Source: Peptoniphilus vaginalis
GTDB lineage: Bacteria > Bacillota > Clostridia > Tissierellales > Peptoniphilaceae
Direction: 5' to 3'
Assembly: GCF_900176605.1 (NCBI RefSeq)
Contig: NZ_FXLP01000005.1
Span: 62,001-126,000, forward strand
Length of the DNA stretch: 64,000 nucleotides
This document shows positions 40,234-47,097 of the stretch, piece after piece. The notes under the pieces were generated by a model. The model made no database searches and was not told the DNA's origin. It was given only the letters and a program-made list of their open reading frames with translations. Each line of letters begins with the position of its first letter. Positions within the stretch are counted from its first letter, which is position 1. The position numbers and the translations under genes were made by a program.

Positions 40234-40506
40234 ATGATTACTCTTGAGGAGGCAAAGTCCTATTTAAGGGTGGATTTTGATGATGAGGATGAGATGATTA
40301 ATTCTTTCATCCAATCATCAATAAAGCACTCCATGGATGTAGCCAGGGTTGATAGTGAAGAAGAACTTTCTAAAAATCCAAATGGAAAGATAGCTGTCCT
40401 CTATATGACCGCTTATCTTTATGAACACAGAGAAGAGGCAGATTATTCTGAACTAAACTTAACTCTAAGGGCTTTATTATTTGGAATGAGAAAGGCTGAG
40501 TTCTAA
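40234..40506 (+). CDS. Head-tail connector (HK97 gp6-like)
   Basis: A 90-residue connector that forms a ring below the portal. It starts MITLEEAKSYLRVDFDDEDE, the usual opening of gp6-like proteins, followed by helices (IQSSIKHSMDVAR, IAVLYMTAYLYEHREEA). The stop overlaps the next start. Position after the capsid gene supports the call. Confidence 0.88.
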   Translation: MITLEEAKSYLRVDFDDEDEMINSFIQSSIKHSMDVARVDSEEELSKNPNGKIAVLYMTAYLYEHREEADYSELNLTLRALLFGMRKAEF

Positions 40507-40838
40507 TGAAGATATCGGATTTAAATAGAAAAATAATCTTTCAAAATAAAAATGTTGAGGTGGATGGAATTGGTAACCATAAATCAGTATGGATGGACTA
40601 TCTAACAACATCAGCCTATATTTCCTTTCAAGGAAAAGGTGAAGAGGTTTTTTTAGGAATGGAAGTAGACAGGTCAGACATTTCTTTTACTGTAAGATTT
40701 CAAAATAGGTTAAAGAATATTAACACTTCAGAATACAGAATTCTATTTGATGATGAAATGTACAATATCATATCAATTGACTTTATGAACTATAAAAATA
40801 GACTTATAAAGTTTAGAAGTAGGAAGGTGAGTAGATGA
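40506..40838 (+). CDS. Head closure / head-tail adaptor protein
   Basis: A 110-residue beta-rich protein of the phage head-tail adaptor family (MKISDLNRKIIFQNKNVEVD, YLTTSAYISFQGKGEEVF, DISFTVRFQNRL). It forms the ring that closes the head after packaging. Overlaps the neighbouring genes at both ends, as usual in this block. Confidence 0.83.
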   Translation: MKISDLNRKIIFQNKNVEVDGIGNHKSVWMDYLTTSAYISFQGKGEEVFLGMEVDRSDISFTVRFQNRLKNINTSEYRILFDDEMYNIISIDFMNYKNRLIKFRSRKVSR

Positions 40839-41215
40839 ATGTAAAAATTGAAAACCTCGCCAGTGAAATAATGAAAGGCTTAGAAGAATATTCTGATATG
40901 GCAACAGACGAAGTCAAAAAGGAAGTTAAAAAGACTGGTAGTAATATTAGAAAAGACATACAAGAAAATGCACCTGTAGGAGAAACAAGGAAATATTCTA
41001 AGTCCTGGTCTGTAAAAACTATGAAAGAAACTTCAAATTCAATAGAACTTGTGGTTCACTCAAGAAATAGATACCAGCTGGCTCATCTACTTGAAAAAGG
41101 TCATGTTCTTAGGCAGGGAGGAAGAGTATCTGCTAAGCCACACATTGGACCAGCTGAAGAGAAAGGAGTAAGAGAATTGGAAGAAAATATAATGAGGAAA
41201 TTACAAGATGGATAG
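40835..41215 (+). CDS. HK97 gp10-family tail-completion protein
   Basis: A 126-residue protein. The hallmark is the C-terminal RYQLAHLLEKGHVLRQGGR followed by SAKPHIGPAEEKG, which is diagnostic for gp10-like proteins at the head-tail joint. The N-terminal half is helical and charged. Start overlaps the adaptor gene by ATGA. Confidence 0.88.
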   Translation: MNVKIENLASEIMKGLEEYSDMATDEVKKEVKKTGSNIRKDIQENAPVGETRKYSKSWSVKTMKETSNSIELVVHSRNRYQLAHLLEKGHVLRQGGRVSAKPHIGPAEEKGVRELEENIMRKLQDG

Positions 41216-41534
41216 GCTATTAAAAATAATTGAAAAGATAGGACTCCCATTTGCATACTCGCACTTTGCTGAAGGAGAAAGCCCTTCTCCACCATTTATA
41301 GTCTATCTATTTCCAAAGAATAAACACTTTGGTGCAGATGGAGTAGTTTTCTATAAAAACACCCAGATAGACTTAGAACTTTATACCGATAAGAAAGATT
41401 TAAAATTAGAAGAAAAAATAGAAGAGATACTTGATAGAGAAAAGATCTATTATGAAAAGTCTGAAGTTTGGATTGAATCAGAAAGACTCTATGAAGTTCT
41501 CTATGAATTTACTATGGAGGTAAAAAATGGCTAA
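41208..41534 (+). CDS. Tail terminator / tail-completion protein
   Basis: A 108-residue protein (MDRLLKIIEKIGLPFAYSHF, PPFIVYLFPKNKHF, ending LYEVLYEFTMEVKNG). Size, position just before the major tail protein, and the Y..FPKN pattern fit a tail-terminator ring protein. Its last 8 bp overlap a second-copy start of the major tail gene at 41527. Confidence 0.78.
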   Translation: MDRLLKIIEKIGLPFAYSHFAEGESPSPPFIVYLFPKNKHFGADGVVFYKNTQIDLELYTDKKDLKLEEKIEEILDREKIYYEKSEVWIESERLYEVLYEFTMEVKNG

Positions 41535-41706
41535 TAAAGTTAAATTTAATATTTGTAATGTTAATGACCTAACCCCACGAGCCTTGCGAGTGGAAGGTAG
41601 GTCAGATGTCACGCAATCCAATTCTCTGCGACTGATAAGGAGCGAAGAGAATTGTGATGGAGCTGACTCACTACAATTTATGGGAGGTAACAATTATGGC
41701 AAATAA
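41527..41706 (+). pseudogene. Duplicate 5' fragment of the major tail protein gene reading through an inserted element
   Basis: ATG 41527, with GGAGGT upstream, encodes MANKVKFNICNV, identical to the first 12 residues of the major tail protein that starts at 41696. Six of those 12 codons differ from the downstream copy, all in the third base and all synonymous. After codon 12 the frame reads through the whole two-hairpin element (NDLTPRALRVEGRSDVTQSN and on) to a TAA at 41704-41706, 59 residues in all, and overlaps the true start. It is likely a by-product of the insertion, though translational coupling to the real gene is possible. Confidence 0.7.
41563..41666 (+). repeat. Two-hairpin element, copy 1
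   Basis: Hairpin 1: GACCTA (41566-41571), A bulge, CC then CCAC pairs with GTGG, AA bulge, GG and TAGGTC (to 41603). Hairpin 2: CAATTCTCT (41619-41627) pairs perfectly with AGAGAATTG (41646-41654), with AAGGAGC in the loop. A TGGAGCTG segment follows. It matches copy 2 at 46632-46725 in order, bulges and conserved loop sequence while the inner stems differ by compensatory changes. Confidence 0.75.
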
Positions 41707-42292
41707 GGTAAAGTTTAATATTTGCAATGTGCATTATGCATTATTCGATAAAGCTGAAGAGGGCGTTATTAAATATAAAACACCAGTGCCAATGCCTGGT
41801 GCTGTTTCAATTTCATTGGATCCTAATGGAGAGCCTGAAAGCTTTTATGCAGATGGAATTGAATACTACACTATTTCAAACAATATGGGATATGATGGAG
41901 ATTTAGAAATCGCCCTTATTCCAGAATCCTTTAGGACGGATGTTTTGATGGAAAGATCAGATTCAAATAAAGTTCTTATTGAGTCTTCAAATTCCGAAAC
42001 TGCAAACTTTGCACTGTTATTTGAGTTTGATGGTGACCAAAAGAAAATCCGTCACGTCATGTATAACTGCTCAGCAGCAAGACCTACTCTTGAAGGAGAA
42101 ACCAACGAGGAATCAAGAGAAGTCCAACCAGAAACCTTGTCTATTCAAGCAAGACCACTTCCAAATGGAAATGTAAAGGCTAGAACAGGCGAAGAGACTA
42201 CAAAGGAAACTTATGATGGTTGGTACAAGTCAGTCTATATGCCAACAGAAAATACAGTAACACCTTCAAGAGCAAGTGTTGGAGGTAAATAA
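41696..42292 (+). CDS. Major tail (tube) protein
   Basis: A 198-residue tube subunit: MANKVKFNICNVHYALFDKA, KTPVPMPGAVSISLDPNGE, YYTISNNMGYDGDLEIALIPESF, typical of the siphophage major tail protein (phi13 family type). The start at ATG 41696 has GGGAGGT upstream. The 5' end has been rearranged: a synonymous copy of its first 12 codons lies 169 bp upstream, with a structured element between. Confidence 0.88.
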   Translation: MANKVKFNICNVHYALFDKAEEGVIKYKTPVPMPGAVSISLDPNGEPESFYADGIEYYTISNNMGYDGDLEIALIPESFRTDVLMERSDSNKVLIESSNSETANFALLFEFDGDQKKIRHVMYNCSAARPTLEGETNEESREVQPETLSIQARPLPNGNVKARTGEETTKETYDGWYKSVYMPTENTVTPSRASVGGK

Positions 42293-42294
42293 AT

Positions 42295-42651
42295 ATGGCA
42301 CTAACCAAGAAAATTCAAATCGATGGGAAAGAAGTTGTTTTCCGTGCATCAGCAGCAATCCCAAGAATCTATAGACTTAAATTTGGAAGAGATATCTTCA
42401 AAGACTTAATGGAACTTGAAAAATCCATGAAGAAAAATGATGAAGATAAATCCAATCTAGATATAGGCTCATTAGAACTATTTGAAAATATAGCCTATGT
42501 AATGGCAAAGCATGGAGATAAATCTGTACCAGATAGTCCAGAAGAATGGTTGGATAATTTCTCAACCTTTTCAATTTATCAAATTCTACCTCAGCTAATT
42601 GAATTATGGGGACTTAATATAAAATCGGAAGAAGTTCCTAAAAAAAAGTAA
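42295..42651 (+). CDS. Tail assembly chaperone G
   Basis: A 118-residue chaperone (MALTKKIQIDGKEVVFRASA, IPRIYRLKFGRDIFKDL) that coats the tape measure protein during tail assembly. It ends in EEVPKKK at an A8 run, where a -1 slip makes the longer GT form. GGAGGTAAATAAAT precedes the ATG. Confidence 0.88.
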   Translation: MALTKKIQIDGKEVVFRASAAIPRIYRLKFGRDIFKDLMELEKSMKKNDEDKSNLDIGSLELFENIAYVMAKHGDKSVPDSPEEWLDNFSTFSIYQILPQLIELWGLNIKSEEVPKKK

Positions 42652-42833
42652 GGCCAACAGAAAGACCAATGACTACACCCTTGTTTCTATTAAGGGCAGT
42701 GGAACTTGGTCTTTCTGTTTCTGATTTATCTCTACTAACAATTGGACTTGTAAATGATATGTTTACAGAAAAGAATAATGACGACTATAAATATAAAGAA
42801 GTAGCTACGCAAGAAGACTTTGATAAATTTTAA
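42295..42833 (+). CDS. Tail assembly chaperone GT, -1 frameshift product
   Basis: In zero frame CCT AAA AAA AAG TAA ends G at 42651. A -1 slip on the A8 run (42640-42647) continues as VRPTERPMTTPLFLLRAVEL and ends in QEDFDKF at 42833, giving about 179 residues. The T part MTTPLFLLRAVELGLSVSDL matches the conserved T domain of these phages, so this is a programmed frameshift, with the usual low ratio of GT to G. The T stop overlaps the stop of the minus-strand toxin remnant by 2 bp. Confidence 0.88.
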
Positions 42834-43158
42834 TCTTCAAGCTTAGCTACTCTTTTTTCAGCGTCTTTATAGACTTTGGATTCCGCTCTTGCACCGATAA
42901 TAATGACAAGAACTTCGTCATCTGATTTTTCCAATTTATAAACGATCCTAAGACCTGAACTCTTAAGTTTAATTTTCATAAGACCAGCAAGCTTAGAATC
43001 AGAAAGGTTAGAAAGAGGCTTGCCATACCCACCTTCAGTATTAGGAAGAGGATTTATCAAGATCCTCTTAAGTGCTTTATCGACAATTTTCTTTGAGATC
43101 CATCTAAGGCTTTATAGTCTTGGATGGCTTCTTTTATAAAGGATAGTTTATAGTTCAT
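42830..43158 (-). pseudogene. RelE/ParE-family toxin with a single-base frameshift
   Basis: ATG 43158 reads MNYKLSFIKEAIQDYKALDG and stops after 34 residues. In the next frame the rest of a RelE/ParE toxin follows: INPLPNTEGGYGKPLSNLSD, then SGLRIVYKLEK and VIIIGARAESKVYKDAEKRV. One base is missing from an A-run (43087-43090, AAAA where AAAAA restores QRKIVDKALKRIL). The toxin is therefore probably inactive, unless slippage restores the frame. It is coupled by ATGA to the antitoxin gene. Confidence 0.85.
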
Positions 43159-43478
43159 TCAATTTCGTCCTCATCAAGAGGAGAGACTTCATTTAAATTG
43201 ATATGAAAGGCTTCTTCAAATTCATCTTGAGAAATTAAATCGGATTTATCCATTGATGACATCCTTGTATTGGCAAGCATAAGATCTCTTGCATCTTCGA
43301 GTTCATCAATAAGTTTCATATATTCATCTGGGGAAAGAAGAATGCACTCAGGGGCGTTATTTTTTAATACAACTTTAGAACCATTTACTTTAACATCATC
43401 GAAAATACGTCCAGCTAGACCTCGATTGAATTCAGAAATGGATACAGTCTTATTGGATAATTCTTTTACAAAATTCAT
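43155..43478 (-). CDS. Phd/YefM-type antitoxin
   Basis: A 107-residue antitoxin with the family layout: MNFVKELSNKTVSISEFNRG, a GSKVVLKNNAPECILLSPDEYMKLIDELED core, and an acidic C-terminal toxin-binding tail (NLNEVSPLDEDEIE). I start it at ATG 43478 with GAGGTG upstream. Intact frame, own promoter. It lies on the opposite strand to the tail genes, as an inserted module between the chaperone and tape measure genes. Confidence 0.87.
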   Translation of the reverse strand: MNFVKELSNKTVSISEFNRGLAGRIFDDVKVNGSKVVLKNNAPECILLSPDEYMKLIDELEDARDLMLANTRMSSMDKSDLISQDEFEEAFHINLNEVSPLDEDEIE

Positions 43479-43496
43479 ACTTATCACCTCAAGATA

Positions 43497-43525
43497 AGTA
43501 TAGCAAAAATTGATAAAAACATCAA
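43497..43525 (-). promoter_or_regulatory. Toxin-antitoxin promoter
   Basis: Minus-strand TTGATG (43520-43525), 17-bp spacer, TATACT (43497-43502), 18 bp upstream of the antitoxin start. Confidence 0.65.
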
Positions 43526-43567
43526 CAAAAACACTGATAAATATATCTCTAAAGAGGAGGTGAGATA

Positions 43568-46500
43568 TTGGCAAATAGAATAAAAGGGATAACTGTTGAG
43601 ATTGGTGGAGATACTACCAAATTACAGACCGCACTAAAACAAGTTAATACGGAGATAAAACATACCCAATCAGAACTTCGTGATGTCAATAAACTTCTAA
43701 AACTTGATCCTGGAAATACAGAACTTATCTCCCAAAAGCATAAGCTATTAGGACAGACCTTAGAAGAAACAAAGAACAAATTAACTTCTTTGAAAGAGGC
43801 ACAAAAACAAGCTGAACAGGCTCTTGCAGAAGGAAAGATTTCCCAAGAGCAATATGATGCACTTAAACGAGAGATTATTGAAACAGAACAAGCCCTTAAA
43901 TCTTTAGAAAGGCAAGGTGCAACCACTAATCAAACCCTGCAAAACATAGCTATTACTGGAGAAAAATGGCAAAACACAGGGCAAAATATAGAAAATGTAG
44001 GAAGAAAAATGATGCCAGTATCTCTTGCAGTAGCAGGTCTTGGGGTAGCGGCTGTAAAGACTGCATCAGATTTTGATTCAGGTATGTCAAAGGTAAAAGC
44101 AGTATCTGGTGCAACAGGCTCCGACTTTGATGCCCTAAGGGAAAAGGCTCGTGAAATGGGGGCCAAGACCAAGTTCTCAGCATCTGAAGCGGCAGAGGCT
44201 ATGAACTACATGGCTATGGCTGGTTGGAAAAGTAAAGATATGATTAGTGGTATTGAAGGAGTCATGAACCTTGCTGCAGCTAGTGGTGAGGATCTAGCTA
44301 CTACTTCAGATATCGTTACAGATGCCCTTACAGCCTTTGGTTTAAAAGCTGAAGACTCTTCTCACTTTGCTGATGTTCTTGCTGCTGCATCATCTAATGC
44401 CAATACCAATGTTTCATTAATGGGTGAAACCTTCAAATATGCTGCACCTATTGCTGGGACACTTGGCTATTCAGTTGAAGATACAGCAGTAGCTATAGGT
44501 TTAATGGCTAACGCAGGAATAAAAGGCTCACAAGCAGGGACCGCTTTAAGGTCTGGACTAACAAGACTCGCATCACCAACTAAAGAAGTTATTAATGGAA
44601 TGTCCATGTTGGGATTATCTATTGAAGATGTACAGGGCCTTTCACTTGATGAAACTCTAAGCACCTTTAGGGTAGCCTTTGCTAATTTAGATGGAACTCA
44701 AAAAGCACAAGCAGCATCCATGATATTTGGTAAAAATGCCATGTCTGGAATGTTGGCAATTATAAATGCCAGTGAGAAAGACTATAATAGTTTGAGTGAT
44801 GCCATCTATAATGCAGATGGAACAGCAGAAAAAATGGCTGCTACTATGCAGGATAACCTAGCTGGCCAATTAAAGATTTTACAATCTGCCTTAGAAGAAT
44901 TAGCTATATCCTTTGGAGAACTTTTGATGCCTGCTGTTAGAAAAGCAGTAGATATATTAACAAAACTGGTAAATGGACTTAATGCACTTCCAGGTCCAGT
45001 AAAAGGTATTATTGCAGGTATCGGTCTTTTTATAGCTGCTCTTGGTCCTGTACTTATGATTGTAGGAAAACTTATTTGGTCAATCGGAACTATTATGACC
45101 AAAGGACCTCTAATAGTAGGAGGAATAACTAAGATAGTTGGAATCTTTACAGGTACACTTATACCAGCAATCACTGCAGTAGTATCAGCCATTGGTATTG
45201 TTCCTATTGCTATTGGTGCAGTAATAGCTGGTCTTGTTCTTTTATGGAAGAAGTGCGACTGGTTTAGAGAAGGGGTCATCTCCATATGGGAAACTATTAA
45301 GGAATCAACTGTTGCTATTTGGAATGGAATAAAAGAATTCTTCGTAAACCTATGGCAAGGGATATCTGATTCATGGACAAATACCTGGACTGAAATCACA
45401 AGTTTTCTATCAGACTTCTGGTCTGGATTTATTGAAGGTGTTAAGACTACTTGGAAAGGCATCAAGGACTTCTTTGCCAACCTATGGAATGGACTTTCTG
45501 AAGGATGGAATACTACCTGGACATCTATAACAACTTTTCTAACTGAATCTTGGAATACCTTTATTGAGGGAGCAAAGAGTCTATGGCAAAGTTTAGGAGA
45601 GTTCTTTACGAGCCTCTGGACGGGAATTCAAACAACTTTTACCAATATATGGACAGCTATTTCAACTACAACTACAGAAGTATTTACTGCAGTTGGAGAG
45701 TTTATCAGAACTACTTGGGAAGGTATTAAGACTTTAATTTCAACCGTTCTTGATGCAATCAAAGTAAAAGTAGAGACTATTTGGAATGGACTAAAAGAAT
45801 TTTTAACAACAGTTATTACTGCTATTGGAGAATTTATTTCTACATCCTGGACAAACATAAAAACTACAATTGAGACTATCTTGACTTCTATTAAGACAGT
45901 CCTTGAATCAATCTGGAATGGGATAAAGACCTTTATCTCATCAACAATGAATAATATTAAATCCTTTGTTTCATCTGGTTGGAATTCCATAAAGTCGACT
46001 ATTTCATCTGCAGTAAATACCGCGAAGTCAGCAGTATCGTCTGCCTTTAATTCTATGAGATCAAGCATTTCATCGACCATGTCAAATATTCAGTCCACTA
46101 TTAGAAATGGATTTAATAATGCAGTTAATCACATTAAGAATTTAGCATTTCAAGCTTATACATGGGGAGCCGATATGATTAACGGAATTGCTAGAGGGAT
46201 TAGAAGTGCAATTAGCAATGTTACATCGGCTGTATCGAATGTAGCATCAACTATTAGGTCTTACCTGCACTTCTCTGTTCCAGATGTTGGTCCGCTTACC
46301 GACTATGAATCATGGATGCCTGATTTTATGGAAGGTTTATCTAAAGGAATTGAAAAGAGCAGGAGATTAGTACAATCTTCAATGAAAAATGTGGCAAGCG
46401 ATATGGTTTTAAGCCCCAATATATCATCTCTAGGTATTGGAGGACATGATAAAGAATCCAATATAAATGGGATTGATATAGGAAGACAAATATCTGATGC

Positions 46501-46633
46501 ACTTGCAAACATAAATTTAAAATCTGAAAATTCTGGAGATATAGTCATACCAGTTTATCTTGGTGGAACTCTCCTTGATGAAGTTATTGTCAATGCATCT
46601 ATGCGTAAGAATTTAAGAAGTGGAGGTAGATAA
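43568..46633 (+). CDS. Tail tape measure protein
   Basis: A 1021-residue protein that sets tail length. An N-terminal coiled coil (about 10-130) is followed by the TP901-type core (MPVSLAVAGLGVAAVKTASDF to about residue 400), hydrophobic segments (about 480-560), and a Trp-rich repeated region (IWNGIKEFFVNLWQGI-like units, about 570-800). It starts with TTG at 43568 behind AGGAGGTG. Long antisense frames inside it are composition artefacts. Length suggests a tail of about 150 nm, by the usual 1.5 Angstrom per residue rule. Confidence 0.92.
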   Translation: MANRIKGITVEIGGDTTKLQTALKQVNTEIKHTQSELRDVNKLLKLDPGNTELISQKHKLLGQTLEETKNKLTSLKEAQKQAEQALAEGKISQEQYDALKREIIETEQALKSLERQGATTNQTLQNIAITGEKWQNTGQNIENVGRKMMPVSLAVAGLGVAAVKTASDFDSGMSKVKAVSGATGSDFDALREKAREMGAKTKFSASEAAEAMNYMAMAGWKSKDMISGIEGVMNLAAASGEDLATTSDIVTDALTAFGLKAEDSSHFADVLAAASSNANTNVSLMGETFKYAAPIAGTLGYSVEDTAVAIGLMANAGIKGSQAGTALRSGLTRLASPTKEVINGMSMLGLSIEDVQGLSLDETLSTFRVAFANLDGTQKAQAASMIFGKNAMSGMLAIINASEKDYNSLSDAIYNADGTAEKMAATMQDNLAGQLKILQSALEELAISFGELLMPAVRKAVDILTKLVNGLNALPGPVKGIIAGIGLFIAALGPVLMIVGKLIWSIGTIMTKGPLIVGGITKIVGIFTGTLIPAITAVVSAIGIVPIAIGAVIAGLVLLWKKCDWFREGVISIWETIKESTVAIWNGIKEFFVNLWQGISDSWTNTWTEITSFLSDFWSGFIEGVKTTWKGIKDFFANLWNGLSEGWNTTWTSITTFLTESWNTFIEGAKSLWQSLGEFFTSLWTGIQTTFTNIWTAISTTTTEVFTAVGEFIRTTWEGIKTLISTVLDAIKVKVETIWNGLKEFLTTVITAIGEFISTSWTNIKTTIETILTSIKTVLESIWNGIKTFISSTMNNIKSFVSSGWNSIKSTISSAVNTAKSAVSSAFNSMRSSISSTMSNIQSTIRNGFNNAVNHIKNLAFQAYTWGADMINGIARGIRSAISNVTSAVSNVASTIRSYLHFSVPDVGPLTDYESWMPDFMEGLSKGIEKSRRLVQSSMKNVASDMVLSPNISSLGIGGHDKESNINGIDIGRQISDALANINLKSENSGDIVIPVYLGGTLLDEVIVNASMRKNLRSGGR

Positions 46634-46725
46634 TGACCTAACCCAAAATCTATGATTTTGTTGGTAGGTCAGATGCAGTCTCACCCCATGAACAAGGAGC
46701 AAAGCGACGCAGTGAATGGAGGTGT
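46632..46725 (+). repeat. Two-hairpin element, copy 2
   Basis: Hairpin 1: GACCTA (46635-46640), A bulge, CC then CAAAATC pairs with GATTTTG, TT bulge, GG and TAGGTC (to 46670). Hairpin 2: CACCCCAT (46682-46689) pairs with ATGGAGGTG (46716-46724, one bulge), with AAGGAGC in the loop. The right arm of hairpin 2 contains the GGAGGTG ribosome binding site of the next gene (46735). TAATGA occurs at both junctions, as if inserted at the start codon of that gene. Confidence 0.75.
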
Positions 46726-46734
46726 AGTCGTATA

Positions 46735-47097
46735 ATGAAATATCAATCATATTTAATTATTGAAGGAGTAGACCTACCTCTACCAAATTCTTATGATTTG
46801 GAGTTTAGAGATATAGAAGCAGATACTGGAGGAGAAACAGAAGCAGGCACTATTCAAAGGGATATTGTTAGAAATAAAGTAGCAAGTATTTCTGTAAGTT
46901 TTTCTTGTAGTCCTAAACTTGTAAAGACCTTAAGCAATTTTGCTAACAAGTCTAATCTTAAAGTTAAATTCTTAGATACAGAAACATTGGAACTAAAAGA
47001 GACACAAATGTATATAGACAAGTTTCAAGTCAAACTAATAAAAGATACTTCTTATAAAGGATTGTGGGAAGTATCTTTTTCATTGGAGGAATATTGA
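46735..47097 (+). CDS. Phage tail protein (distal tail region), small
   Basis: A 120-residue protein: MKYQSYLIIEGVDLPLPNSYDLEFRDIE-type start and a KFLDTETLELKETQMYIDKF centre. Position between the tape measure and the large tail-tip protein and its beta-rich pattern suggest a tail-tip or distal tail component. Not assigned to a named family. Its ribosome binding site lies in a hairpin of the two-hairpin element, so translation may be regulated. Confidence 0.65.
   Translation: MKYQSYLIIEGVDLPLPNSYDLEFRDIEADTGGETEAGTIQRDIVRNKVASISVSFSCSPKLVKTLSNFANKSNLKVKFLDTETLELKETQMYIDKFQVKLIKDTSYKGLWEVSFSLEEY

Noticed and set aside
44806-45480. 224-residue minus-strand open frame
   Set aside because: Lies wholly inside the tape measure gene, has no ribosome binding site or recognisable domain, and its Ile/Pro/Ser composition is that of an antisense shadow. 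The same holds for 45628-46080 and the other antisense frames in this gene.
45300-46000. Tandem DNA repeat or CRISPR-like array in the tape measure gene
   Set aside because: Repetition is at protein level (Trp-rich units) with diverged DNA; period and spacers are irregular.
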